In this document: in pieces, positions 35,397-44,315 of the stretch | Numbering within the stretch: position 1 is the stretch's first letter | Layout of the letters: each line of letters begins with the position of its first letter | Source: Bacteroidota bacterium | GTDB taxonomy: Bacteria; Bacteroidota; Bacteroidia; Flavobacteriales; Flavobacteriaceae | DNA length: 64,000 nucleotides | Assembly (NCBI GenBank): GCA_018829465.1 | Contig: JAHJTN010000019.1 | Location: 62,001-126,000 of the forward strand | Direction of reading: 5' to 3' | Program-made: the position numbers and the translations under genes | Notes under the pieces: model-generated | Told to the model about the DNA's origin: nothing | Database searches by the model: none | The model's input: only the letters and a program-made list of their open reading frames with translations

Positions 35397-37502
35397 ATGA
35401 GTATTTCTCTGCTCTCCACATCTGTTGAATTCCTCAAAGGAATAGGACGCAACCGAGCAGAGCTTCTCCATAAAGAATTGGGCATTCAAACCTGCGCCGA
35501 TTTGATTCATTTTTTTCCTTACAGATATATCGACAAATCTAGATACTTCAAAATCAATGAACTCATCCCGGCCGGAGCTGAAGTGCAAATCGTAGGACGC
35601 ATCATTCATCTTAAAACTGTAGAACAAAAAAGAGGCAGCCGCTTGGTCGCTACTTTTCAGGATGAAACCGGCCAAATGGAATTGGTGTGGTTTCGCGCTG
35701 CTAAATGGTTTCGAGAAAATTTAAAAATCAACGAGCCCTATGTGGTATTTGGTAAAGCTACCTTGTTCAACAAAACCTTCAGCATGCCACACCCCGAAAT
35801 GGAACTGCTCAAAGAACACGAAGCATCTTTCAGGCCGGGTTTACAGGCAGTGTACACCGCATCCGAAAAGCTGCATCGCGCGGGTATCAACAACAGGATA
35901 TTATCAGTAGCCGTGTCGCAAGTTTTCAAACAAACCGGACTTCAGTTTGAAGAAACACTGTCAGATGAATTAATTGAAAAATACAGTTTGATTTCAAAAA
36001 ACCAAGCGCTTTTTAACCTCCACTTTCCTGAAAATCAAACCATATTGGCCAAGGCGCAATTTCGGTTTAAGTTTGAAGAGCTCTTCTATATCCAACTGCA
36101 ACTCGTTTCGAAAAACTTGTTGCGTAAACAAAAACTAAAGGGTTTTCGTTTTGAAAAAATAGGGCCGCTTTTTCATGATTTTTATGAAAATCACTTGCCT
36201 TTTGATCTTACTCAAGCCCAGAAAAAAGTACTTAAAGAGATCAGAAGCGATTTGGGAAGTTCGGCACAAATGAATAGGCTTTTACAAGGCGATGTGGGCT
36301 CGGGCAAAACCATTGTCGCCTTCCTTACCATGTTGATGGCTATTGACAATGGCTATCAAGCCAGTTTGATGGCACCCACAGAAATTTTAGCCACCCAACA
36401 CTTTGAAACCATTTCGGCTCTCGCCTCTTGTCTAAATTTAAAAGTAGCACTACTGACGGGCTCTACCAAAAAAAGCCAACGAAAGGTTCTATTGGAAGCC
36501 TTAAAAAACGGGGAAATTCATATCCTCATTGGCACACACGCTTTGTTGGAAGATCCGGTACAATTCCAAAATCTCAGCCTGGCTATTATAGACGAACAGC
36601 ATCGGTTTGGCGTGGCGCAACGCGCCAAACTTTGGTATAAAAATGAATTTCCGCCACACGTTTTGGTCATGACGGCAACTCCCATTCCACGCACTCTAGC
36701 CATGAGTCTTTACGGCGATTTGGACATCTCTGTCATTGATGAATTACCACCCGGCAGAAAACCCATCAAAACGCTTCATTACTTTGACAGTAAACGACTT
36801 ATTTTGCTGAAGTTTATGAAAGACGAAATTAAAAAAGGCCGGCAAATTTATGTGGTTTTTCCTTTGATTAGCGAATCAGAAGCACTCGATTACAAGAACT
36901 TAGAAGAAGGTTACGGAAGTTTACTCCGCGAATTCCCGCTTCCTGATTTTCAGGTGAGTATGGTGCACGGCAAAATGAAACCCGAAGACAAGCAGTATGA
37001 GATGGATCGATTTGTAAAAGGTGTTACCAATATTCTGGTGGCAACAACAGTTATAGAAGTAGGCGTCAATGTGCCCAATGCCAGTGTGATGGTCATAGAA
37101 AGTGCCGAACGTTTCGGACTCTCACAACTCCACCAATTGCGCGGCCGTGTGGGGCGTGGCGCAGAGCAAAGTTATTGCATACTCATGTCGGGACACAAGT
37201 TGGGTGCAGAGGCCAAAACCCGACTCCAAACCATGGTGGCCACAAACGATGGTTTTGAAATTGCCGAAGTCGATTTGAAGCTGAGAGGCCCCGGCGATTT
37301 GATGGGCAAACAGCAAAGTGGCATGTTAAACTTGAAACTTGCCGATTTGGCGAAAGACCAGAAAATTTTGATGGCTGCTCGGCATGAAGCTTTTCGTTTG
37401 CTGGAATCGGACCCTGGTTTGAACCAAAAAGAAAACCTTCCCATAAGGAAGGCTTATTCTTATTTTACGAGAGAAAAAGGGATTTGGAGCTACATCAGCT
37501 GA
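35397..37502 (+). CDS. recG: ATP-dependent DNA helicase RecG
   Basis: RecG remodels stalled replication forks and Holliday junctions. The ATG at 35397 (MSISLLSTSVEFLKGIGRNR) is chosen over an open upstream extension; it gives 701 residues. The N-terminal wedge domain with an OB fold (about 55-140) is followed by helicase motifs: LLQGDVGSGKTIVAFL (I), PTEILATQH (Ia), IIDEQHRFGV (II), VMTATPIPRTLAMSLYGD (III), and GRVGRGAEQSYCIL (VI). The C-terminal GPGDLMGKQQSG is the RecG-specific part. It converges with clpC, five bases apart. Confidence 0.96.
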   Translation: MSISLLSTSVEFLKGIGRNRAELLHKELGIQTCADLIHFFPYRYIDKSRYFKINELIPAGAEVQIVGRIIHLKTVEQKRGSRLVATFQDETGQMELVWFRAAKWFRENLKINEPYVVFGKATLFNKTFSMPHPEMELLKEHEASFRPGLQAVYTASEKLHRAGINNRILSVAVSQVFKQTGLQFEETLSDELIEKYSLISKNQALFNLHFPENQTILAKAQFRFKFEELFYIQLQLVSKNLLRKQKLKGFRFEKIGPLFHDFYENHLPFDLTQAQKKVLKEIRSDLGSSAQMNRLLQGDVGSGKTIVAFLTMLMAIDNGYQASLMAPTEILATQHFETISALASCLNLKVALLTGSTKKSQRKVLLEALKNGEIHILIGTHALLEDPVQFQNLSLAIIDEQHRFGVAQRAKLWYKNEFPPHVLVMTATPIPRTLAMSLYGDLDISVIDELPPGRKPIKTLHYFDSKRLILLKFMKDEIKKGRQIYVVFPLISESEALDYKNLEEGYGSLLREFPLPDFQVSMVHGKMKPEDKQYEMDRFVKGVTNILVATTVIEVGVNVPNASVMVIESAERFGLSQLHQLRGRVGRGAEQSYCILMSGHKLGAEAKTRLQTMVATNDGFEIAEVDLKLRGPGDLMGKQQSGMLNLKLADLAKDQKILMAARHEAFRLLESDPGLNQKENLPIRKAYSYFTREKGIWSYIS

Positions 37503-37507
37503 GCAAA

Positions 37508-40069
37508 TTACTCCTGCTTTCCATCCTCTGTTGCTTTCTCTTTTTCTACCAAAACGGTGAGCATTTCATCTCCTTCGGTATAGCTCAACCGAAGCGTGTC
37601 GCCTTCTGTCAATTTAGAGCCGATGATTTGCTCGGCCAACGCATCTTCTATGTATTTTTGAATAGCTCGGTGGAGCGGTCGGGCACCGTAATCCGCATCG
37701 AACCCTTTCTGTGCAATAAAACTTTTGGCTTCTGGAGAGAGTACTACTTTGTAACCGATGTCTTCTATGCGGTTGTAAAGCTTTTCAAGCTCAATATCGA
37801 TGATTTTGTCGATGTGTTCTTTTTGAAGATTTTTAAACACAATTACATCGTCAATACGGTTGAGAAATTCCGGAGCGAAAGCCTTTTTCAGTGCATTTTC
37901 AATAACACTCTTGGTGTTTTCATCGGATTGAGACAGCTTGGCCGATGTGCCAAAACCTACACCTTGCCCGAAATCTTTTAATTTTCGAGTACCGATATTG
38001 GACGTCATGATGATGATGGAGTTTTTAAAATCGATGCGTCTTCCCAAACTATCGGTAAGATAACCGTCATCTAAAACTTGCAGCAACATATTAAAGACAT
38101 CGGGGTGCGCTTTTTCGATTTCATCCAAAAGCACTACTGAATAAGGTTTGCGACGTACTTTTTCGGTCAATTGCCCGCCTTCTTCATAACCCACATAGCC
38201 CGGAGGTGCTCCAACGAGTCTGGAAATCGCAAATTTTTCCATGTATTCGCTCATGTCGATCCGAATCAAAGCTTCCTCAGAGTCAAAAAGTTGCTTAGCC
38301 AGTTCTTTGGCCAATTGGGTTTTACCCACACCCGTATTCCCGAGAAATATAAACGACCCTATGGGTTTGTTCGGATCTTTAAGCCCGGCTCGGTTGCGCT
38401 GTATGGCTTTGACCACTTTAGATACCGCCTCATCCTGACCAATCACACGCCCCGACAAACGCTGAGGCAGTTCGGAAAGTTTGGTCATTTCGGTTTGTGC
38501 AATTCGGTTGACGGGCACACCGGTCATCATAGAAACCACTTCGGCAACATTTTCCTCGGAGACCGTTTCCCTGTGAAGTTTGGTTTCTTCTTCCCAACGC
38601 AATTGCGCCTCCATCAAATCTTTCTCGATGCGTTTTTCATCGTCGCGAAGCTTAGCAGCTTCTTCGTATTTTTGTTTTTTGACCACGCTGTTTTTCAACT
38701 CCCGAATTTCTTCAAGTTGTTTTTCGAGGGCTAAAACTTGTTTGGGCACGTTGATATTGGTGATGTGAACCCGAGAACCGGCCTCGTCTAAAGCGTCTAT
38801 GGCTTTATCGGGCAAAAAACGGTCGCTCATGTACCGATTTGTCAATTTTACACAAGCTACTATAGCGGCATCAGTGTAATTTACATTGTGGTGTTCTTCG
38901 TATTTGTCTTTGATGTTGTTCAGAATTTCAATGGTTTCCGTTTCGGTAGTCGGCTCAACCATCACTTTTTGGAAGCGTCTTTCCAAAGCACCGTCTTTCT
39001 CAATATATTGTCTGTATTCATCCAAAGTGGTAGCACCGATACATTGAATTTCACCGCGAGCCAAAGCGGGTTTAAACATATTGGAAGCATCGAGCGAACC
39101 GGTAGCGCCACCGGCGCCTACTATGGTGTGAATTTCGTCTATAAATAGGATGATGTCATCGTTTTTCTCCAATTCATTCATCACGGCTTTCATGCGTTCT
39201 TCAAACTGTCCGCGATATTTGGTACCGGCCACAAGGCTTGCCAAATCGAGCGTAACCACTCTTTTGTTAAACAGCACACGCGAAACTTTATGTTTGATAA
39301 TTCGCAAGGCGAGCCCCTCAGCTATAGCAGATTTACCAACACCGGGTTCTCCTATAAGGAGCGGATTGTTCTTTTTGCGTCGGCTTAGGATTTGCGAAAC
39401 CCTTTCTATTTCTTTTTCTCTGCCCACTACGGGGTCTAATTTGCCTTCTTCCGCCATTTCGGTTAAATCTCTGCCGAAATTGTCTAAAACCGGTGTTTTA
39501 GATTTTTTCACCGTTTTGGGCGGGTTGCTTTGTCCGAAGGGATTGTCACGAGAAGGATCTTCTTGTCCGGGATCATCCGAATAGGACTGTGCGCGAGGCG
39601 TATCGATAAAGTCGTCTGCGTCGCCCATGATGAGGTATTTAAATTGGTCTTTTACGCCGTCGTAATCGATGTTTAATTTGTTGAGAAGCTTGGTCGTCGG
39701 GTCATTTTCATTTCTCAGTATGCAAAGTAACAGGTGCGCAGTGTTGATTGACGAACTCTGGAAAAGTTTGGCTTCTAAAAAAGTGGTTTTTAACGCACGC
39801 TCGGCCTGACGCGTCAAGTGCAAACTTTTCTTTTGATTGGGGAACTGAGATACTACCGGATTGGCCGGACTCAGTATTTCAACCTTTCTGCGCAAGTGGT
39901 TCAAATCTACATCCATTGCTTGTAGTATGTTGATGGCCTTGCCATTGCCGTCGCGCAAAAGTCCCAATATTAAATGTTCTGTTCCGATAAAATCGTGACC
40001 CAAACGCAAAGCCTCTTCCTTGCTGAAAGCGATTACGTCTTTGACCCGGGGTGAAAAATTGTCATCCAT
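37508..40069 (-). CDS. clpC: ATP-dependent Clp protease ATP-binding subunit ClpC
   Basis: The 853-residue AAA+ unfoldase feeds substrates to ClpP. It has a double Clp-N domain (1-150), a first ATPase domain with GEPGVGKSAIAEGLA and VGAGGATGSLDASN, a UVR-like linker in the coiled region (ELKNSVVKKQKYEEAAKLRD), and a second ATPase domain with GNTGVGKTQLAKELAKQ, VGAPPGYVGYEEGG and a C-terminal Clp-D2 domain. The UVR segment separates ClpC from ClpB and ClpA. It lies 255 bases from the divergent gyrA gene; TATCTTCG on the minus strand in that gap resembles a -7 box. Confidence 0.94.
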   Translation of the reverse strand: MDDNFSPRVKDVIAFSKEEALRLGHDFIGTEHLILGLLRDGNGKAINILQAMDVDLNHLRRKVEILSPANPVVSQFPNQKKSLHLTRQAERALKTTFLEAKLFQSSSINTAHLLLCILRNENDPTTKLLNKLNIDYDGVKDQFKYLIMGDADDFIDTPRAQSYSDDPGQEDPSRDNPFGQSNPPKTVKKSKTPVLDNFGRDLTEMAEEGKLDPVVGREKEIERVSQILSRRKKNNPLLIGEPGVGKSAIAEGLALRIIKHKVSRVLFNKRVVTLDLASLVAGTKYRGQFEERMKAVMNELEKNDDIILFIDEIHTIVGAGGATGSLDASNMFKPALARGEIQCIGATTLDEYRQYIEKDGALERRFQKVMVEPTTETETIEILNNIKDKYEEHHNVNYTDAAIVACVKLTNRYMSDRFLPDKAIDALDEAGSRVHITNINVPKQVLALEKQLEEIRELKNSVVKKQKYEEAAKLRDDEKRIEKDLMEAQLRWEEETKLHRETVSEENVAEVVSMMTGVPVNRIAQTEMTKLSELPQRLSGRVIGQDEAVSKVVKAIQRNRAGLKDPNKPIGSFIFLGNTGVGKTQLAKELAKQLFDSEEALIRIDMSEYMEKFAISRLVGAPPGYVGYEEGGQLTEKVRRKPYSVVLLDEIEKAHPDVFNMLLQVLDDGYLTDSLGRRIDFKNSIIIMTSNIGTRKLKDFGQGVGFGTSAKLSQSDENTKSVIENALKKAFAPEFLNRIDDVIVFKNLQKEHIDKIIDIELEKLYNRIEDIGYKVVLSPEAKSFIAQKGFDADYGARPLHRAIQKYIEDALAEQIIGSKLTEGDTLRLSYTEGDEMLTVLVEKEKATEDGKQE

Positions 40070-40324
40070 GTTTCTAAATATTTTTCATAGCTAGCATATA
40101 AGATACGAAGATACTACAATTCTCAAAATATAACTAGCTTGTGTTGGCTAATAGACGAAATTATCACAAAACTTTAAAATAAATAAATGTTAATTTATCA
40201 ACTGAATAGTATCAATAAATTGTTAATAAAAACACACACTTTTAGCTGCGAAATCTCCTAGTAAAAAGTATAAAATGGCTATATTAGCAAACTTTAATTT
40301 TTTCTATAAAAATAATTGAAATTT

Positions 40325-42838
40325 ATGGCAGAAGGAGAAAAATTGATTCCTATCAATATTGAAAATGAGATGAAATCCGCCTACATTGATTATTCAATGT
40401 CTGTAATTGTTTCCAGAGCACTTCCCGATGTTCGAGATGGCTTAAAACCCGTTCACAGAAGGGTCTTGTTCGGCATGTACGAATTGGGTGTTTTGTCTAA
40501 CAGGGCTTATAAAAAATCGGCCCGTATTGTGGGTGAAGTTTTGGGAAAATACCACCCGCACGGCGACACCTCTGTTTACGACGCCATGGTTCGTATGGCT
40601 CAAGAATGGAGTTTGCGGTATTTGCTGGTTGATGGTCAGGGTAACTTTGGTTCCGTAGATGGAGATAACCCGGCAGCCATGCGTTATACCGAGGCGCGCA
40701 TGCAAAAAATGTCTGAAGATTTATTGGCGGATATAGACAAAGAAACCGTTGATTACAAATTAAATTTTGACGACACGCTTGAAGAGCCAACCGTATTGCC
40801 AACCAAAGTTCCCAATTTGTTGATCAATGGTGCTTCCGGTATTGCTGTGGGTATGGCTACTAATATGCCGCCACACAACCTGTCAGAAGTGGTTGACGGC
40901 ATTCATGCTTATATAGACAACCACGACATAGAAATTGACGAACTCATCCAACACGTCAAAGCGCCAGACTTTCCTACCGGAGGTACTATTTACGGCTATG
41001 AAGGCGTTCGTGAAGCATTTAAAACCGGAAGGGGGCGTGTGGTTATTCGCGCCAAATCGCACACAGAGGAAATCAACGGACGCGAGTGCATCGTTGTGAC
41101 AGAGATTCCTTATCAGGTGAACAAGGCGGAGATGATTAAAAAAACGGCCGACCTTGTCAACGAAAAAAAAATAGAAGGCATTGCCAACATCAGAGATGAA
41201 TCGGACAGAAAAGGGATGCGTATTGTATATGTCTTAAAACGAGACGCCATCCCCAACATCGTGTTGAATACCTTGTACAAATACACTTCGCTACAGTCTT
41301 CATTTAGCGTCAACAACATTGCATTGGTCAACGGCAGGCCACAGATGCTCAATCTGAAAGATTTGATACACCATTTTGTGGAACACAGACACGAAGTTGT
41401 GGTCAGGCGGTCAGAATTTGAGTTGCGCAAAGCAGAGGAAAGAGCACACATCTTAGAAGGACTCATCATAGCCAGCGACAACATCGATGAGGTTATTGCA
41501 TTGATTCGATCTTCGGCCAACACAGACGAGGCCAAACAAAAGCTGATTGACCGTTTTGAATTGTCCGATTTGCAAGCACGTGCGATTGTTGAAATGCGAT
41601 TGCGTCAACTCACAGGTCTGGAGCAAGACAAACTCAGGGCCGAGTACGAAGACATCATGAAAAAAATCGAAGATCTGAAAGACATCCTAGCCAATAAGGA
41701 ACGGCGAATGGATATCATCAAGCAAGAACTTGCTGAGGTCAAAGAAAAATACGGTGATGCACGTCGCTCTCAAATCGAGTTTTCAGGAGGCGACATGAGC
41801 ATGGAAGATCTTATCCCAGATGAGCAGGTCGTCATCACCATATCACATGCCGGCTATATCAAACGCACTTCGCTCAGCGAATATAAAATTCAGAACCGCG
41901 GCGGGGTGGGCCAGAAAGGTTCGGCCACCCGAACCGAGGACTTTCTGGAACATCTGTTTGTTGGCACAAACCACCAATACATGCTCTTTTTTACGCAAAA
42001 AGGAAAATGTTTCTGGATGCGTGTTTTCGAAATTCCAGAAGGATCTAAAACTTCTAAAGGGCGTGCCATCCAAAACCTCATCAATATCGAACAAGACGAT
42101 AAGGTAAAAGCCTTTATTTGTACCGGCGATTTGAAAGATACCGACTACATCAACAAACATTATGTAGTGATGGCCACTAAAAAAGGAATTGTCAAAAAAA
42201 CCACACTTGAACAGTATTCCAGACCCCGACAAAACGGCATTAATGCCATAACCGTGCGAGAAGACGACGAGTTGATGGAAGCCCTGCTCACCACAGGTAA
42301 AAGTCAAATTATGCTAGCCGTAAAATCCGGAAAAGTGGTTCGGTTCGAAGAGGAAAAAACCCGCCCTATGGGCAGAAATGCCTCCGGAGTTCGTGGCATA
42401 AAACTTGCAAACGAAGCTGATGAAGTCATTGGAATGATTGCTATTAATAACGGCCAGGAAGAAACGGTTTTGGTGGTTTCTGAAAATGGCTACGGAAAAC
42501 GTTCCCACCTTGATGATTCGGATGGTGAAGCTGTTTACCGCATCACAAACAGGGGTGGCAAGGGCGTGAAAACCATTAATATCACTGAAAAAACCGGTGC
42601 ATTGGTTGCCATGAAAAGCGTCACAGATACTGACGACTTGATGATAATTAAGAAATCGGGTGTTGCAATCCGCATGAATGTAAGTGACTTGCGTGTAATG
42701 GGACGCGCCACTCAAGGCGTCAGACTCATCAATATCAAAGACGACGATTCCATTGCGGCTGTGGCTAAGGTTGTTAGAGAAGACGAATCAGACACCGAAG
42801 CAGAAACACCTGATACAAACGACAATTCTGAATCGTAA
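40325..42838 (+). CDS. gyrA: DNA gyrase subunit A
   Basis: The 837-residue subunit (start [14 protein letters not shown]) cleaves and rejoins DNA in type II supercoiling. The catalytic tyrosine is Y121 in [10 protein letters not shown]. The quinolone region reads [14 protein letters not shown], with T82 and D86; Thr at 82 is the usual residue in flavobacteria such as F. psychrophilum. The C-terminal pinwheel shows repeats beginning [14 protein letters not shown] and GyrA-box-like QNRGGVG (and NRGGKG later). A long acidic tail ends DTNDNSES. The TPR gene follows 69 bases later. Confidence 0.96.
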   Translation: MAEGEKLIPINIENEMKSAYIDYSMSVIVSRALPDVRDGLKPVHRRVLFGMYELGVLSNRAYKKSARIVGEVLGKYHPHGDTSVYDAMVRMAQEWSLRYLLVDGQGNFGSVDGDNPAAMRYTEARMQKMSEDLLADIDKETVDYKLNFDDTLEEPTVLPTKVPNLLINGASGIAVGMATNMPPHNLSEVVDGIHAYIDNHDIEIDELIQHVKAPDFPTGGTIYGYEGVREAFKTGRGRVVIRAKSHTEEINGRECIVVTEIPYQVNKAEMIKKTADLVNEKKIEGIANIRDESDRKGMRIVYVLKRDAIPNIVLNTLYKYTSLQSSFSVNNIALVNGRPQMLNLKDLIHHFVEHRHEVVVRRSEFELRKAEERAHILEGLIIASDNIDEVIALIRSSANTDEAKQKLIDRFELSDLQARAIVEMRLRQLTGLEQDKLRAEYEDIMKKIEDLKDILANKERRMDIIKQELAEVKEKYGDARRSQIEFSGGDMSMEDLIPDEQVVITISHAGYIKRTSLSEYKIQNRGGVGQKGSATRTEDFLEHLFVGTNHQYMLFFTQKGKCFWMRVFEIPEGSKTSKGRAIQNLINIEQDDKVKAFICTGDLKDTDYINKHYVVMATKKGIVKKTTLEQYSRPRQNGINAITVREDDELMEALLTTGKSQIMLAVKSGKVVRFEEEKTRPMGRNASGVRGIKLANEADEVIGMIAINNGQEETVLVVSENGYGKRSHLDDSDGEAVYRITNRGGKGVKTINITEKTGALVAMKSVTDTDDLMIIKKSGVAIRMNVSDLRVMGRATQGVRLINIKDDDSIAAVAKVVREDESDTEAETPDTNDNSES

Positions 42839-42907
42839 ACCAATTTTTTAAATGTCATTTTTTTTATATTTTTACAGCCTTATACAACTATATATAAACC
42901 TTTAATA

Positions 42908-44179
42908 ATGAAAAAACATGTATTGGCAATTGCGCTAGCTTGTACTGCTATTACTTTTGCACAAAAAAATGAACTCAGAGACGCAGAAAAAGCCATCAAA
43001 AGTGGTGATTTTGCGGCCGCAAAAACTGCTTTAAACGCCGCACAACCACTTATAGAGGGCGCTAAAGACTCTGAGAAAGAATCTTATTACTACTTGAAAG
43101 CTATGGCGGCTTACGGAAGTGGAAATCCGCAGGGAGCAGCGGTTAAAGAGGCTACCGAAGCATTCACTGCCTATCTGAATTTTAGTGAAACCTCCGGCAA
43201 GAGTAAGTACAAAGACGAAATTACCAAGCTGAAAGAAGAATTGAGAAACAAACTCATCAACAACGCCAGCGATGCATTTAATGCCGGTAATTTTGACGTG
43301 GCTTCATCAGGTTTTAATCAGCTCTATCAATTGAGCCCGACCGATACTGTGTTTTTGTTTTACAGTGCTGCTTCGGCGCTCAACGGCAAAGACTACGAAA
43401 AAGCCTTGGAAGGTTATGCAAGCTTGATGAAAATGAACTACACCGGAATTCAAGATGAATTTGTGGCTACCGTAGTTGAAACCGGCGAAGAGAAAGTGTA
43501 TCCGAACAAGGCCAATAGAGACTTTGAGGTAAAAGCAAAATTGGCCGAAAATCCTGTAGATCGCAAAACCAGCAGCCAACGGCCGCAAATTGTGAGCAAT
43601 GTAGCGCTTTTGTATTCAATGCAAAACAAACTCGATGAGGCAGTTGCAGCCATTCAAGAAGCTCGAAAATTAAATCCTGATGAAGTTGAATTGATCAAAA
43701 CTGAGGCTAACCTTTACATCAAGAAAGAACAGAAAGACAAAGCTTTGGAAGTGATGAATCAAGCGATTGCCAAACAGCCCGACAATTCCGAACTCTACTA
43801 CGTAGCCGGATTGTTGCACAGAGATTTGGGCAACTTGGAAGAAGCCGAAAACAATTTGAAAAAATCGGTTGCCTTAGACCCTCAAAATGGTGACGCCATT
43901 GAAAGTATTGCAGACCTCTATATCAACAAAGGAAATGCAGTAAATGACGAAATGAACCAGTTGGGCAATACAAAAGCAGACAACATTAAGTACGATGAAC
44001 TCAAAGTAAAAAAATCTGAACTCTACGGAGTTGCCGTTTCATGGTTGGAAAAGTCAGTAGCACTTAGGCCCGATAACATCCAAACCTTAGAAGTACTCAG
44101 GAACTTGTACGGCTCGCTCGACAATATGGAAAAATTTAAAGAATTGAAAGATAAAATAGAACAACTTCAAAACAACTAA
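42908..44179 (+). CDS. Secreted tetratricopeptide-repeat protein
   Basis: The 423-residue protein has a short signal peptide (MKKHVLAIALACTAITFAQ) and several TPR units: ASDAFNAGNFDVASSGFNQL, SAASALNGKDYEKALEGYAS, VALLYSMQNKLDEAVAAIQE, LYIKKEQKDKALEVMNQAIA, AGLLHRDLGNLEEAENNLKK and a C-terminal helix pair. TPRs serve as protein-binding scaffolds; this one should be in the periplasm. It follows gyrA on the same strand and ends at a strong terminator. The partner is unknown. Confidence 0.88.
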   Translation: MKKHVLAIALACTAITFAQKNELRDAEKAIKSGDFAAAKTALNAAQPLIEGAKDSEKESYYYLKAMAAYGSGNPQGAAVKEATEAFTAYLNFSETSGKSKYKDEITKLKEELRNKLINNASDAFNAGNFDVASSGFNQLYQLSPTDTVFLFYSAASALNGKDYEKALEGYASLMKMNYTGIQDEFVATVVETGEEKVYPNKANRDFEVKAKLAENPVDRKTSSQRPQIVSNVALLYSMQNKLDEAVAAIQEARKLNPDEVELIKTEANLYIKKEQKDKALEVMNQAIAKQPDNSELYYVAGLLHRDLGNLEEAENNLKKSVALDPQNGDAIESIADLYINKGNAVNDEMNQLGNTKADNIKYDELKVKKSELYGVAVSWLEKSVALRPDNIQTLEVLRNLYGSLDNMEKFKELKDKIEQLQNN

Positions 44180-44202
44180 AATAGTTTTTTTGTAAACAAT
44201 CT

Positions 44203-44241
44203 TTAAAAAACCGTTTCTTTTCTTGGAAACGGTTTTTTTTT
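44203..44241 (+). terminator. Rho-independent terminator
   Basis: AACCGTTTC (44209-44217) and GAAACGGTT (44226-44234) form a perfect 9-base stem with an eight-base loop, followed by a run of T. It ends the TPR gene transcript. Confidence 0.9.
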
Positions 44242-44286
44242 ATGACAATACCCCAACCGCATTCCGATTAGTCTGAATGAAATTGC

Positions 44287-44294
44287 TAAATTTG
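44287..44294 (+). promoter_or_regulatory. -7 box of the second uvrA gene
   Basis: TAAATTTG lies 22 bases before the ATG at 44316 and inside the open extension that begins at 44277. This supports 44316 as the real start. Confidence 0.55.
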
Positions 44295-44315
44295 CAAATT
44301 GCCAAAAAAACTGCT

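Noticed and set aside
40325-42838. Thr at GyrA position 82 as a sign of quinolone resistance
   Set aside because: Thr82 is the normal residue reported for flavobacteria such as F. psychrophilum, and D86 is intact.
44277-44315. 13-codon extension of the second uvrA gene
   Set aside because: The region holds the -7 box TAAATTTG and no residues conserved in UvrA.
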